Part shown: in pieces, positions 1-12,806 of the stretch | Layout of the letters: each line of letters starts with the position of its first letter | How positions within the stretch are numbered: position 1 is the stretch's first letter | Assembly (NCBI GenBank): GCA_030159075.1 | Contig: BROG01000044.1 | Location: 1,394,501-1,458,500 of the forward strand | Length of the DNA stretch: 64,000 nucleotides | Origin: Atrina japonica | Taxonomy: Eukaryota; Mollusca; Bivalvia; Pterioida; Pinnidae | Reading direction: 5' to 3' | Notes under the pieces: generated by a model | The model's database searches: none | Told to the model about the DNA's origin: nothing | What the model saw: only the letters and a program-made list of their open reading frames with translations | Program-made: the position numbers and the translations under genes

Positions 1-629
1 CTCTGTATAGCCATATACATTGTATCTTTCAGTTCATCATTCTCCCCTCAGCCACATATTTTTCATTTTTTTTTATTTTAAGATTTTCACAGAAGTCTTT
101 ATATACTATCTATATGACAAATACTGACATATATTTGGTTTGATACATTGTGTTCAGTCCAGTGACATCTTCATGTAAATTCTCTTTCTCAGGTTACTTT
201 TACAATGCTACATAAATCTTCATCATAAAATCTACTGACGACAGCCTATCACGTCATCAGTTCTCGGTTGACCCTGGGGTAAATAAATATGTATCTAATT
301 AACAGGTATGGTTTGTTTAACATTAGCAGGTAGACTCAGGTATTTTGACTATCAATACTGAGGTCACAGTGATATTCACTACTCTGTTAATACAGATCTG
401 AAATAAATATGTCATAAAATATGTAAAGTGTTGGAGGGGTGGCAAATATTTCTCATCATTCTTTACATTGCTGAAGTTATGACTTAGTGTATTTCATAAC
501 AAATACATGTGATATAAAAAAGTTGACTACAGGAGTTGTCTGAAGACACTGTGTCCCTGATAAACTGACTTGTGGTTCTTGTACATGTATGATAATTATA
601 TGGGCTTGCTTATTTTGATATGTGTTAGT

Positions 630-905
630 CCATAGGAACCTGTCTTGAAAGACCACTGGGGCACTCTCATGAAAGACCACATTCTATAGAAAACATTTAG
701 TTAAACAATATATTAACCCATTTACCCTAAAGACACATTTGGACTGGTCTTTATTATTGATATACAGAAAAGTTCATTGTTTTTCAGGGGTTGATGAGTT
801 AAATAGAACCTCTTTTTAGAAGAGAGACCACTTTTCTTACTCTAAGACCACATTTCAGTGGTACATGTAGATGCCTGAGATGGTCTCTCAAGTTCACTGT
901 ATGTT
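630..905. mobile_element. AAGACCAC-type inverted-repeat MITE (copy 1)
   Basis: The left part has GGAACCTGTCTTGAAAGACC and the right part GGTCTCTCAAGTTCACTG, forming the inverted ends. It encloses a separate TTAA-flanked element at 713-802. The same family recurs at 8065, 34515, 36060 and 61948. Confidence 0.6.
713..802. mobile_element. 90-bp TTAA-flanked palindromic MITE (copy a)
   Basis: Bounded by TTAACCCATTTACCC and GGGGTTGATGAGTTAA, with AAGACACATTTGGACTGGTC and CATTGTTTTTCAGGGG inside. It is one of about nine related copies; TTAA stands at both ends. Confidence 0.75.
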
Positions 906-1849
906 TATTAAAGTCTTACTTTACTGTAAGTCACAATTTTCTTATTTCTCTGAGATATCAGAGGTTTTGTTACTTAATAGAGGTAAAATAATGCTTAAAA
1001 ATGATTTGTAAAGTTGTACAAACAAATTTAGTGGTGGTATTCTTTTTTGCAGGAGAAAAATACAATGAGCTTGCAGCTTAAAAAGAAATTATTATCATTT
1101 CAAACAAGATAGTTATATTGTACAATAAATACCCCCCCCCTCCAAAAAAAAAAGGGGAAAGACTTCCTTTTGCACCTTTTACTCATATAATACTCTAAAC
1201 ATAATAAAAATGCGTAGAACATTAAGTGATAATTTGCTTGAAAATTTCTTGAATGGCATCAATGAAACATATCTTGAAATTGTTAAATAGATTTAAACTA
1301 ATTAATGGTATTTATTTTATTTTTTGATAATATTTAAGTGGGGTGCAAAAGGAAGTCTTACCCAAAAAGCATACCAAATAAAACCTAAAACCTTAGAAAA
1401 GATTTCATCGTGTATATAAAATGAAACGATTGCCTATAATTATAGAACTAGAATCATCGTTTTTTGTTTCTAATCGATTAGGTTTGAATATTGACTTTGT
1501 GAAATGAGAAAAAGCTACTAAGATAATTTTCAATTCATTTTATTTCTTAACTTTGATGTTGTACATTGTACATGTCACTTTATTAACACTTCATCATCAG
1601 GAACTTGAAAATTTGAATGCTAAAGTATTCTGATCATCCTAACTTAAATGATTCATTGCTAGAGGGGAAAAAGCATCTAGAAAAAGAAAATTCATACAAT
1701 GAATCAGTTAAAACCAGAGGACTTAAGTATTACATAATCACAATAAAACATGGATGATGAAATTGTGAGATTGTTCTGAAGTATGGCCATCAGTCTGGCT
1801 ATACCGTATTATATCACAAGTCAAGTTTTCTATTTGTTCTAACCACCAT

Positions 1850-3300
1850 GCATTGTTTTCTGTGGTATCACCAGCAGCCATATTGTTTTCTGTGATATCA
1901 ACAGCTGCCATAGTATTTTCTGTGATATCACCAGCAGTTATATTGTTTTCTGTGATACCACCAGTAGCCAAATTGTTTTCAGTGATATCAGCAGCAGCCA
2001 TATTGTTCTCTGTGATATCACCAGTAGCCAAATTATTTTCAGTTATGTCAACAGCAGCCATATTGCTTTCTGTGATATCACCAGGAGCTATATCATTTTC
2101 AGTGATATCACTAGCAGTTTTATTGTATTCTGTGATATCACCAATCATTTTTTTCTGTGATATTAACAGGAGTCATATAGTTTTCTCTATATCACCAGTA
2201 ATAATTTTGTTTTCAGTGATATCACCAGGATTTATATTGTTTTCTGTGATATCAATAGCAGTCATGTTGTTTTCAGTGTTATCACCAGCAGTCATGTTGT
2301 TTTCTGTGATATCAGCTGTCATTGTTTTCAGTGTTATCACCAGGAGTTATATTGTTTTCTATGGTATCTTCAACAATCATGTTGTTTTCTGTGATATCAG
2401 CAATCATTGTTTTCTGTGGTGTCACCAGGAATCATGTCGTTTTATGTGCTATCAGCATTCATTGTTTTCAGCGATAACACCAGCAATCATGTTGATTTCT
2501 TCTACATCAGCTGTCATTGTTTTCAGTGATATCACCAGGAGTTATATTGTTTTCTATGGTATCATCAACAATCATGTTGTTTTCAGTGATATCACCAGGA
2601 TTTATATTGTTTTCAGTGATATCAATAGCAGTCATGTTGTTTTCAGTAATATCACCAGCAATCTTGTTGTTTTCTGTGATATCAGCTGTCATTGTTTTCA
2701 GTGATATCACTAGGAGTTATATTGTTTTCTATGGTATCATCAACAATCATGTTATTTTCTGTGGTATCACCAGCAATGATGTCATTTTATGTGCTATCAG
2801 CATTCATTGTTTTTAGTGATAACACCAGCAATCATGTTGATTTCTGTGATATCACTAGTCATTGTTTTCAATGATCTCCTCAGGAGGTATATGTTTTCAG
2901 TGATATCACCAGCAATCATGTTGTTTTCTGTGATATCAGCAGCCATTGTTTTCTATGGTATCATTGTTTTCAGCAATAACACCAGCAATCATGTTGATTT
3001 CTGTGATATCACCAGTCATTGTTTTCAATGATCTCCCCAGGAGGTATACATGTATGTTTTCAGTGATATCACCAGCAATCATGTTGTTTTCTGTGATATC
3101 AGCAGCCATTGTTTTCTATGGTATCATCAGCAATCATGTTGATTTCTGTGATATCAACAGTCATTGCTTTCAGTTATATCACCAGGAGTTATATATTTAA
3201 GTGATTTCACTTGCAATCATGCTGTTCTCTGTTACATCAGCAGTCATTGTTGTCTGTGATATCACCAGGAGTCATATTGTTTTCTGTGTTCTTACCAATA
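1850..3300. repeat. 30-bp minisatellite (GATATC-containing)
   Basis: About 1.45 kb of diverged tandem repeats of roughly 30 bp with the recurring core TTTTCTGTGATATCACCAG. Because 30 is divisible by 3, long frames stay open on both strands: a plus-strand decapeptide repeat rich in FSVISP and a minus-strand repeat DITENN. The frames are broken and restart many times, and composition follows the repeat, so they are read as by-products rather than genes. Units vary by substitutions and small indels, which suggests an old array. Confidence 0.85.
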
Positions 3301-3381
3301 CCTTTTCCTGTAATATCACTGTCATAGATAATATTCCGTGTTATCAGCAGCAGTCATATTGTTTTTGTCTCATTGATTGGA

Positions 3382-3631
3382 TTGTTTGTTTGTTTATTGT
3401 TGTTGGAGACGTCACCAAATGCCAATGAAGGGCTTCAAATTTTGGCCTATGCTCGGAACTTATGGCCATTGAGCAGTTAGGGTTCTTTAACGTGCCGACA
3501 CCTACTATGACACGGGCCACAGTTTTTACTGTCTCATCCGACAGACAGGAAACCAACCTGCCGCCGGCTGGACTCGAACTCACGACCTCACAATAAAGAG
3601 TCGAGCGCGCTTCCGACTGAGCCAGGGTGGC
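3382..3631 (-). mobile_element. tRNA-headed SINE, minus strand, with 14-bp target duplication
   Basis: Read on the minus strand, the head contains tRNA-like promoter boxes (TGGCTCAGTCGGAAGCGC as box A and GAGTTCGAGTCCAGCC as box B). It is followed by a body ending in GACGTCTCCAAC and a (CAAA)n-like tail. The flanks carry a perfect 14-bp duplication TCTCATTGATTGGA at 3368-3381 and 3632-3645. Compared with the copy at 17341 it lacks about 40 bp near the tail. It is not a functional tRNA gene. Confidence 0.88.
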
Positions 3632-3710
3632 TCTCATTGATTGGACAGTTAGATTCTTTCCACTTGTGTTAGATTTTCTTTTCCTATTGACACACCCATA
3701 TAAGATTCTA

Positions 3711-3801
3711 TTAACTCATTCACCCCTAAAGACACATTTCAGCTGGTCCAAGTCGTTGATTTATAGAAGAGTCCATTGTTTTTCAGGGAATGATGAGTTA
3801 A
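3711..3801. mobile_element. 90-bp TTAA-flanked palindromic MITE (copy b)
   Basis: Complete copy running from TTAACTCATTCACCCCTAAA to TGATGAGTTAA, with the conserved AAGTCGTTGATTTATAGAAG centre. TTAA at both ends. Confidence 0.8.
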
Positions 3802-5686
3802 TCTTTCATACTTCCAGCAGTTAGATGGTGTATTGACATAAAATGTCTTATGGATATCCAGTCTGCAAATAATCAAACAGAAATAATGGTTATTTGTTCT
3901 TCCAAGTCATTGTAAATTTACATGTTTAAATCATTTCATTATGCATAATGGTATGGTACAAAACTACATGTACATGTACTTTGTAAAAGCAATAGTCCTA
4001 GAATGAGATTCAATTTTCAGCTGTAATTTATTAAGCTTTTAAACTAGTGTCTAAGGCAATGCATCTCGGATGCTACAAGAGAAATTATTTCAATACCCTT
4101 TTTCTTCAAAAATTTGTCAGCAGAGGTACACCTTGACTTGATGCTAATATTTAAAAAGAGGATGGAAATATAAAGAAGCCAATATCTTACTGGGATATGC
4201 CACCAAGTTTGCTGTTCATCTTTAAGTGCACATAAAGTAGATCGTAAACCATGTGCTTTTGTTCGTGCACCACGTTCTTTGATTGTACAAGTGTCAGCCT
4301 CTTGTATGGTTTCTCTTTATAAAGAAGTATACAGCCCTGATGCTCTCTAACAATATCTAATTAGCTGAAGTACATGAAAAAAAGTTTGTAAGTGTACTTA
4401 TCTATTGACAAAATCTAATTAATTGCCATGCATAAAGAAGAAAATCTGTATAATGCGTATGTTGAACAGCTTGTGACATTGCAATTGGTTCCTCAATAAG
4501 CTCAATTTTTCTGGCACACTTTCTGTAGTACAACTTCCTCAAATGTTTTTGTTTTTGTTTTTTTTTTTCACAGTTTCAAACACTTAAAGTGGTGATTGCA
4601 TTAGCATTCAGTTATTGCCATGGTTATATCTAGTGTATAGGCTCACAAGTATAATGATACACTGATACTAGTAAATAATACAATGTACTGTGAGGGATAC
4701 CTCTGCTGGTCCAAAGAGTCATTATGTCGGTCCTTGGGTGAAAACATAATTCATCTTTACTATTTTCTTTGTTGTTAAAATCAGGTGTTTGTACATGTAA
4801 GAAATCTGGAGTTAATTTAATTTTGAAAAAAATTAATTTCATGCTGTCTTTTTACAGGACTATGGCAACAGGATGTGTCATGACATTGGCATAAGTTTAT
4901 ACTGTTGAGGTTAAGGTCTCTTTTGACTTGGATGGAATTTTTTGTCAGGGTCTAAAGATTTCTTATGTGTCATTTGTGCAATCTCGGTTTTGGCAGAAAT
5001 ATTCGTTATGGGAAAATGTGATATTTCATGACCTTGACTCAAAGTCATACCATCAACGTCAAAGTCACCATTGACCTTGATGGAACAATGATAATTCTTG
5101 GTGCATATGTTTCTTATGGGAAGGTGATGTGAAGTGACCTTGACTAAATATCAAACATTTGATATCATGATGGTCTCAGTCCTGAAACTGTTGTATTCTG
5201 TAAAGTGAATGGCCTTCATTGCATTTAGCTAAATGAATAATCCTCTTTTTATCTAGCAAAGTGAATAGTTTGAGCTACATGTATATGCAGGTGAATGAAT
5301 TTAAAAAGCTCTCTGTCCGTTTTTCTTTGATATGTCATGTATCTGCTCTAACCAAGGTGATGAAGTCAATTCTCTGTCAGCAAATTGAGTAATTATTGCA
5401 GGCATCGAAAATGTGGTAGGAAAATAAATTTGGATATGTCAATATGAATTCAAAAGAAATAGCATGTATCTCTTGGCAGCATATGAAGTCAGCAACCAGT
5501 TACTTATTCAAAACTTGTTTATCTCTTAACTATCCACTGCCAACAGTGGCAGAGTACATCTTATATTCAAAGCTGATGATGATGTTTATGGTGTTTGTTG
5601 CTGTAGTACTGTTCTTTTCCTTGAAATCATTTACTATAATGTTAAAATGTCAAATGAATTATCATCATTAGTTTGTATAGGAGGGG

Positions 5687-5935
5687 CCGCCATGACCGAG
5701 TTTTTAGAGGATCACGCTTGAAACCATGATGTCTTTCACTTCTGAAGCCCCGCTGGCTGACCTAAGCTGTTTTTGTGAGAAAGTTTACCAGTTTACTTGT
5801 GGAAAGCCAGTGGTCTCTTCCATGGTACATTTTAACCAGGTTCTCTCCTCCACCATTAAAAAAATGGCCGTCACCATACTGTATAACTGAAAATTGTTAA
5901 GTGTTAAAATATACTATTCAGATCAAATAAAAAAG
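5687..5935 (+). mobile_element. SINE-like element, second family (copy 1)
   Basis: Starts GGGGCCGCCATGACCGAG and continues with segments shared with copies at 9886, 14633 and 33353: GTGAGAAAGTTTACCAGTTT, a CCAGGTTCTCTCCTCCACCA stretch, then CCATACTGTATAACTG and an A-rich end. The 5' end corresponds to a degenerate tRNA-like head, clearest in the minus-strand copy at 9886. Confidence 0.7.
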
Positions 5936-6141
5936 GTTGTAAAGTAACAGTACTAATTTCCATTTAATTTACAGCTAATATAACATTACACTCCAATCTG
6001 AATCAGAATTCATAACCTTTTTTCCCCATCTTTCCAAGAAAAATTCCCAATACTGGTAGATCTCAATCTTCCTAGGAATTATGTGACATACATGTTATAT
6101 GTGCCTTTTAAGAATTGAATAAATATCAACCTAAATTCTTG

Positions 6142-6234
6142 TTCAACTCATCAACCCCTGAAAAAAAATGAACTCTTCTGTAAATCAATGACTTGGGACT
6201 AGTCCAAATGGGTGTTAAGGGGTAAACCGGTTAA
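6142..6234. mobile_element. 90-bp TTAA-type palindromic MITE (copy c)
   Basis: Opposite orientation to copy b: AACTCATCAACCCCTGAAAA at the left, CAAATGGGTGTTAAGGGG near the right, ending GGTTAA. The left TTAA is mutated to TTCAA. Confidence 0.72.
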
Positions 6235-6606
6235 GGGTTTTATTTCTTGTGATACCATTGGATCAGTCATCTGATAAATACAGCTCAAGTAGTTTATGGT
6301 CATTTTAGATATTCCCTCAACAGACAGATGTGCTTAATGTCATGTTGTAAATCCACCAGACAGCAGATTGGGTCACTGTGTCATTGAAAACTTGTAATCT
6401 TAGGACATCATGATTTGGTGGTTCCATCAATGGGCTGTCATAGTTTGGGTAGGAGTGTTGCACTTCAGTGCTTAAATAAGTTGCTTTTGCGTTTTACAAA
6501 GTGAATAAGACTTTACATAAGTTCTACTTATAGTTTGATTCAATACAGATGTCATTTCTATAAAGGAACTTAGTTTATTCACAACAAACAAAAATAAGGA
6601 AGATGG

Positions 6607-6945
6607 TGACCACTTGCTGTCATCTAGTGGTAGAGTGGTAGACTTGCAAGCGGAAGGTCCCAGGTTTGATTCCCAGATCGGGTCATACCAAAAACTTTAA
6701 AAATGGTAGCGACTGTTCCTTTACCAAGCACTCGGCAGACGGAGTGAAAGTCGCATGTCTTTCGGACGATGCTGAAAACAGAGAGGTACTGTGTCATGGA
6801 AGGCGTGGCACATAAAATAACCCTCACTGCATTGGCATCAGTCCATAGCACAGACCAAAATTTGTAGCACTTCTGCTAAAGCTGGTGACATCTCAATATA
6901 AGTGAAAAGTTCTTGACAGGATATAAAACAATAATCAAATAAAAA
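6607..6945 (+). mobile_element. tRNA-headed SINE with a different head but a related 3' domain
   Basis: The head reads TAGTGGTAGAGTGGTAGACT ... GGTTTGATTCCCAG, a tRNA-like A/B box pair unlike the heads at 3382 and 17341. The later body has AATAACCCTCACTGC and GGTGACATCTCAATATAAGTG and ends AAACAATAATCAAAT, which parallels the 3' half of the other SINEs. It is more diverged, and no clear target duplication was found. Confidence 0.75.
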
Positions 6946-6993
6946 AACCTAGGGATGATGGCATTCCTATAGCATTTCATCACCATGTTCTTA

Positions 6994-7681
6994 GGGCGAA
7001 TTTGTTGCAAATAAACTAGTTTTGGTTTATGGTTTACAACTAGTTTACAAACCAGTTATGAAGCTAAAACTGGTTTCCTATGGCTAAACAAATGAATGGT
7101 TTAAACTACCAAAATCGTGTAGGCCTGCAGAAAGAAGTAAACAGTCACTCTTTTATATGGGATGTAAAAATAAAGGGAAAAATAATACCAATTATACAAA
7201 AAAAATTGCATTATTTCTAAACCCAGATCATGATGTTTCCACTTTTTAAATTGCAGGGGATTAATATGCTAAAAAGAAAAAATTGCTCTATGGTAATTTC
7301 CATGTTAAATAAAAAACATGAAAACATGATAAAGAAAATGACAATCGACAGCTTATCAATTTGGTGTTTGAATTCATCAATTCACTGTTTTAATATTGTA
7401 AAATGTATCTCAGTCATTATGAAGACACATAAAAGGTATCCAATATTAGTTCTGGTCCATGTTGTCATCGCCATGTTGTTGTAGCAACAAACTCACATAA
7501 ACCTATTAAACCACCCCAGGAAGCAATTTGAATGGTTTGATAAACTAGTTTGGGTTTAGGATAAAACAAATGAAAAACCAGTTCTAGTTCAGAACCAGTT
7601 TAAAACCATTTTATGTAACAAATGGAAAGTTTACAAAACTGGTTCAAAACCAAAACCAGTTTCCGTAGAACAAATTCACCC
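6994..7681. mobile_element. Inverted-repeat element with TTA target, Harbinger-like
   Basis: The left end GGGCGAATTTGTT and right end AACAAATTCACCC are inverted repeats, each flanked by TTA (6991-6993 and 7682-7684), the 3-bp target expected for PIF/Harbinger elements. The interior near both ends is rich in AAACCAGTTT/AAACTGGTTT repeats. No transposase frame in the 688 bp. Confidence 0.65.
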
Positions 7682-8064
7682 TTAGTTAGCAAACAAATTA
7701 TTTCATGTGCTTATGTAGAACAAGATGTGACTTGTAATTATTTAGAAATCTCAAAATATACACCAACATTTGATAAACAGGAGCAACGGTCCATGTTCAA
7801 TCAAATATTTGACCTTGATATGAAATATGATGAAGTTGATGCTACATGACTTTAACTGAACAATATTTTGTCAAGTAATGGAAAAAAAAACACGGAAATA
7901 TCAAATGTTGGCTGTAAATTAGGCAGGAAGCATGTCCTCCATGTATTTTGAAGCATGATAAATTACTTATTATTGACTATATATTCACGTTACGACTTAA
8001 AAATTGAAATGGAAAGTAACATGACCTATACTTCTACTGATAGTAGTCAACTGAATTTAGATAC

Positions 8065-8228
8065 AGTGTAACCTGTCTTGAGAGAACCACCTAGTCTGCC
8101 ACTGAAATGTGGTCTTTCAAGATAGGTGGTCTCTCAAAAGAGGTTTTATTTAAAGGATTAGTTGATTATGAGACTTCTAGAATGTGGTCTCAGAGGACAG
8201 GTGGCCATTAATGAGGTTTCACTCTACC
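8065..8228. mobile_element. AAGACCAC-type MITE (copy 2)
   Basis: Begins CAGTGTAACCTGTCTTGAGA and ends GAGGTTTCACTCTA, with GGTCTTTCAAGATAGGTGGT inside. About 160 bp, non-coding. The CAGTG-type end links it to the larger CAGT-ended elements. Confidence 0.65.
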
Positions 8229-8374
8229 CATAGGGCCTATTGTCCAAAAATAAGGTGATGTTATTGTTGACCTGCATTAATTATTAGTTGTATACCTTAA
8301 TTTGAGTGACGAAAGAAAAACTGAATTGGTCATTCTGCTAATTAAGATCATTTTCTTGTTAAATCCTTAACTGA

Positions 8375-8465
8375 TTAACTGATTTACCCCTGTAGACACA
8401 TTTGTACTGGTCTAAGTCATTAATTTACAGTAGTGTCCATTAATTTTCAGGGGTTGACGAGTTAA
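8375..8465. mobile_element. 90-bp TTAA-flanked palindromic MITE (copy d)
   Basis: TTAACTGATTTACCCCTG at the left, AGGGGTTGACGAGTTAA at the right and GGTCTAAGTCATTAATTTAC in the centre. Confidence 0.75.
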
Positions 8466-9041
8466 GAAAATATGCATACATTCACACTTGCAAAATATAT
8501 CACACATTTTATTCATTTTAGTTCAAGTATTTGAGCAATTTGATATTGAATTTAATTAATAAAGTGTAACAAATTGTACTACAGATTAGCACTGACCAAT
8601 TACGTTGCAAAATTAAGCTTGTATCTTAGCAACAACCATTTAACATCGGCTGGCCAGTGAGCCATTAATATTTGCATATTTTTTTGTATTAAAAGCTTCA
8701 ATAATTGTCATAGTTTCATTACTTTTAGATGGTTTACTGATTAGATCAAAACAGAATCTTACATGTATGTGCATGTGCTACATGTAATTGCCTTTAGACT
8801 AGTACTTGTACATGGATTTTCATAGTTCAACAGCTGTTTTCTTTTTTTTTTTTCCACATATTTGGCATGTTACACACAATTTGCAATACAGCATAAGACA
8901 TTGTTTGTCTTATTATTCTGGGATTTGTGTGTGAAATGATAAATATCTAGTTGAGCCAGCACTCGGAAAAACTCTGTGAATGAAACTTTGCACTCTTACA
9001 TGTACAATGTAGGCTTACAACTGATTTTAAAGTTTATTTGA

Positions 9042-9129
9042 ACCCTTTCACCCTTAAATATCTAAATGGTATGGTTTATTCTATTGTCTTAGACCAGTCT
9101 ATTATGGTCTATAGTGTTGAAAGGGTTAA
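9042..9129. mobile_element. 88-bp MITE with CCCTTTCA ends
   Basis: AACCCTTTCACCCTTAAA at the left and GTTGAAAGGGTTAA at the right. It shares the size and TTAA context of the 90-bp family but has different ends (CCCTTTCA), reminiscent of piggyBac-type termini. Confidence 0.6.
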
Positions 9130-9885
9130 TTTACCAGAATGGAAACAGAATAATTATTTGAAAAGTCTCCTAATTAAGTATGCATGTATGTATGTAGAAA
9201 TTGTATATTTCTAAACCTGAAAAACAAAACCACTTGATTGAAATCATATATTGGAGTGAAATCATATATTCTCAGATTGAACAAAAATGATATACTTGCA
9301 CATGTTCTTGTGGTCCAATGTACATATGTATAATCTTTCTGTCTAAGTGAGAGCATTGGCATCAGAAACAAAACAAACAGTAGGTAGATTGATAGATGAA
9401 AATAACTTTAAAGATATGAACATTTAAAATGCCTAGACAAGGCGGTACAGTTGTTTTTAATCATTACTATTTCCTCAAATCTTGTTGTTGCTAAAATGTC
9501 AAACTTACTGTTAAACAGATTGCAGTGATTTTGTATGAACATATAGACAGCGTCTAGACTACCGGTATTTTAACTTTTCATTTTGTTTTTGTATTGAAAT
9601 ATTAACTTTAAAATAATACTAAGTGAGATGTGTAATTTATTATGACTGTAGGTTGGTGCTAAATGACATATATTTCAATTTTTAGTGTGAAACAGGTTGG
9701 AATGATTTTTTGTAAATGCATAATTTATATGCATTTATCATATAGCATAGTCCTTTTCTGTGCATTGTTGCTGTTTAATAAAAATGATACAGGATGTGTA
9801 CAATTAACATGCAAATGAATGTATGTCATCATGTGAATCAGTTCATATTCTGTACACTACTCTATGATTTGTTTTTTTTTTGTTT

Positions 9886-10107
9886 TTTTTTACGCCATAC
9901 TCAGCAATCTTTCAGTCATATGATGGCGTCCAGTTTTTATTGATGGAGGAGAAACCCCGGTTACCCAGGTAAAGACCACCGACCTTCCACAAGAAAACTG
10001 GCAAACTTTCCCACTTAATTCAAAATGACCCTAGCGGGATTCGAACCAGAGATAAGAGGCCTTGTGATTTAAAGTGCAATGCTCTACCCACTCAGCCACG
10101 GAGGCCC
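9886..10107 (-). mobile_element. SINE-like element, second family (copy 2, minus strand)
   Basis: Read on the minus strand it begins GGGGCCTCCGTGGCTGAGTG, a box A-like tRNA head, with GGTTCGAATCCCGC as box B. It continues through the body shared with 5687 and 14633 (GGGTAACCGGGGTTTCTCC) and ends in a T-run complement (A tail). The tRNA-like head is the best preserved of this family. Confidence 0.8.
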
Positions 10108-10528
10108 CCTGCACACTACTATACTACATACTACTACAAAATGACCAACCGCAATACAGTTCTAAACTAATGATTATTTATTCATAAGAAAGTTCTGAAG
10201 TGAAGTTTGTGGAATACTTTCCTGGTGTGCAATGAGCTCTAAAATCAATGTACTGGGTACGTAATGCGTCCTTTCCCAGTCCTTGCCTTATAACCAATGG
10301 GCAAAGTATTGTCCATTGAGAACATTTATGTAGACTTGTTCCAGGAGTTATATAATAAGTAGAATCTTTCACACATGTTCATGTCATATTGACTTTATTA
10401 AACTAGTATATCAAATTCCATGTGAAACTTGCCAAAGGCCCGTTTAATATGAAATTAATATACTCATTTGATAAATTAAATACTACATGAATATGAATAT
10501 GAATTAAATATATATATATATATATATA

Positions 10529-11500
10529 CAGTGAATCCTCTTTACAACGACCGTGTTTGTTCCCACGTAGGGATGACGTTATATCGAATTTGTCACTGAA
10601 ACAAATTTAATGTAGTGGGCATTTCATGGTTAGCTCCCTTGAGTATTATTTACCATATATGTATATGTAAATAAATAAACTTACAATAACAAATATCATT
10701 TTTTTTATTTCATACTATTTTCAACCTTTTACTAGTCAGATTTATGCATGTTCATATTGTAAACATCAATGCACAATTATTTTTTCGGTCGCATATCGTA
10801 AATCGGTGATGTCGTGAAATGCACGGATCATGTACAAAATGCCCGAATGTAATAGTATATCTCCTGATTCCGAGTTAAATTAATTATTTTTTAAATATAA
10901 AGTTCACCGATTGCGGTTCACAAATAAAGTTTTACTAAAATGTCTACGATTATCGTAAGTATTGAAGTATTTTAAAGATCCGCTATTGTAACCACATCGG
11001 CACAGACATGTAGCGTAACGGAACTTGTCAACAATATGTTTATTTATTTATTATTTATTTATCTTTTTTTGTTTAATTTGTACAAAGTTTGTATTTCTCT
11101 TCCTGTCAGTTGAGTTCTAACGAAACCTACTGCTACTCTACAGGTAGGGATGATTCAAGCGCTAATCGTTGACACCTATACAATCACCTGTCAGTGCAGA
11201 TAAAGAACAATTGACGGTGTAATTGTTTTATTGACACAATCATTTTTACCTGTGATCTCAACCGTGAAGAAAATCAAGACTGAAAACAATAGCTGGATTA
11301 GCGGGTGGGATGTACTGCGATGTTATGCCGTTGTAAAGAGTTTATTTACATTGAGTTTTGTACATTTGTTCCCGGAATCTGATGTCGGAGTCGGATACCG
11401 AATATTCCGTTGTAATGAGTACTTTTTATGTACCTGAGCAATTCTTGTCGGATACCGAATATTGCGTTATAATGAATGTCATTGTAAAGCGGGTTCACTG
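10529..11500. mobile_element. Non-autonomous CAGT-ended DNA transposon with TA target
   Basis: The left end CAGTGAATCCTCTTTACAAC pairs with the right end GTTGTAAAG-like GTAAAGCGGGTTCACTG (about 19 of 23 positions). TA flanks both ends at 10527-10528 and 11501-11502, embedded in TA runs. The 972-bp interior has no intact frame. A GTCGGATACCGAATATT segment is repeated near the right end. Confidence 0.72.
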
Positions 11501-12453
11501 TATATATATATATATATTGTACGCCCATTGTATGCCTACCCATGTTGGCAATAAGACAACATTCACCATGACACATTTATTTGTCACCTTTGAATCGTTT
11601 TCACGTCAATAAGTTACATGTACATTAAATAAAAAATAATCTCATTTCTTCTGAGGTATGTACTCTTGACACTGTCATCATATTTTTTACGCAATTTGCG
11701 TTGTTTTATTTTCCATTCAATAAGCAAAACGGGGACACTTATGACTTCAGGAAACGGTATGATACAAACTAGGCCTACCAAATCTGTGATGTTTGTAAAG
11801 GAAGCTAGCACTTATGTTATTCAATGTCAGTTTCATTATGCTGATAAATGAAGATAACAAATTCAATGAAATTAAAATTACTGTGAAAATTTCTGATTCT
11901 ACAAAATATATATGGTATATCGGGGATCGCTGTAACCCATTTTAGCATGATGGTGTGTCATGCTTGAAGTGTTTTAGCCAAACTTAAAATTTTCCTAGAA
12001 TTTCTTTCTGCCACACTTAAAATGTTCTTTACCAGTGCTATTTATTATTTGAATTACTATGGATTGATTAATTTCTGATAAAATTGTTTTTATGTAGATA
12101 AATCGTAAGTCATGTTTTTATGCCTTTATTATGGTATAAACTTCGTCTCCACTCAGAACATATAGATCTGTCACCAGCTTCTTTTTTCATCCTGTAGCGA
12201 TTCCTATATATACATGTATACTGTACATTGTTTTATATATATTAGTCTTTGAAACTCACCAGTCATACCAGAAAAACCGGTAAATTTTACAAAAGTCCAG
12301 TGAAATCTATCAGATAATTGGTCCAAATGAGCAGTAATTTTCCATTTCATTTCAATCGTGTATATATACAGACCAGTAAAAAATTTCCTTTGACCAGTGA
12401 AATTCCTTTATTCATTGGTCTGGTTGACCAGTAATTTTTTTTATTTCAAAATG

Positions 12454-12458
<5 letters not shown>

Positions 12459-12534
<76 letters not shown>
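12459..12534. repeat. (TA)n microsatellite
   Basis: An uninterrupted TA dinucleotide run of about 75 bp just upstream of the penultimate Galpha exon. Shorter TA runs occur at 10508-10528, 11502-11517 and 21954-21976. Confidence 0.97.
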
Positions 12535-12537
<3 letters not shown>

Positions 12538-12806
12538 CTCCAAGGTCATAATGACTTGTTGTCAGCATGCATCTTTAACATATAAGACGTAACAGGGCAT
12601 ATATTTGACAAGCATCTTAGATAAAGTTCATTCTTTCAGATGAGCATTTATGCCTCAGGTCTTCTCATTGTAAGTCATTATTACACAATTTGCTGGCATG
12701 TTTATTGTGTTTTTCTGGTATTTTTGTTTTTATTTATTCATAATATTGATCAAGTTTAAAACATAATTAACACCCAGCATCATTTCCAGTTTATTTTCTC
12801 TTCCAG

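Larger units (their letters stand above)
1..12806. other. Non-coding region upstream of the Galpha exons
   Basis: No supported exon was found in this stretch. It may be intron of the Galpha gene, since the first exon in the window is internal, or intergenic. Features recognised are listed separately: a 30-bp minisatellite, SINEs, TTAA-flanked palindromes, CAGT-ended MITEs, a TTA-flanked inverted-repeat element and a pogo-like element. In the stretches 906-1849, 3802-5685, 8466-9041, 9130-9885, 10108-10528 and 11501-12450 nothing beyond AT-rich sequence and short homopolymers is seen. Confidence 0.6.

Noticed and set aside
1738..3428. Overlapping long frames on both strands (FSVISP and DITENN repeats)
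   Set aside because: They are forced by a 30-bp tandem repeat, restart repeatedly after breaks, and have no recognisable domain or splice context.
1..12806. Upstream Galpha exons (P-loop, switch I)
   Set aside because: No segment with the expected GAGESGKS-type or switch I coding sequence and splice sites was found, so they are presumed outside the window.
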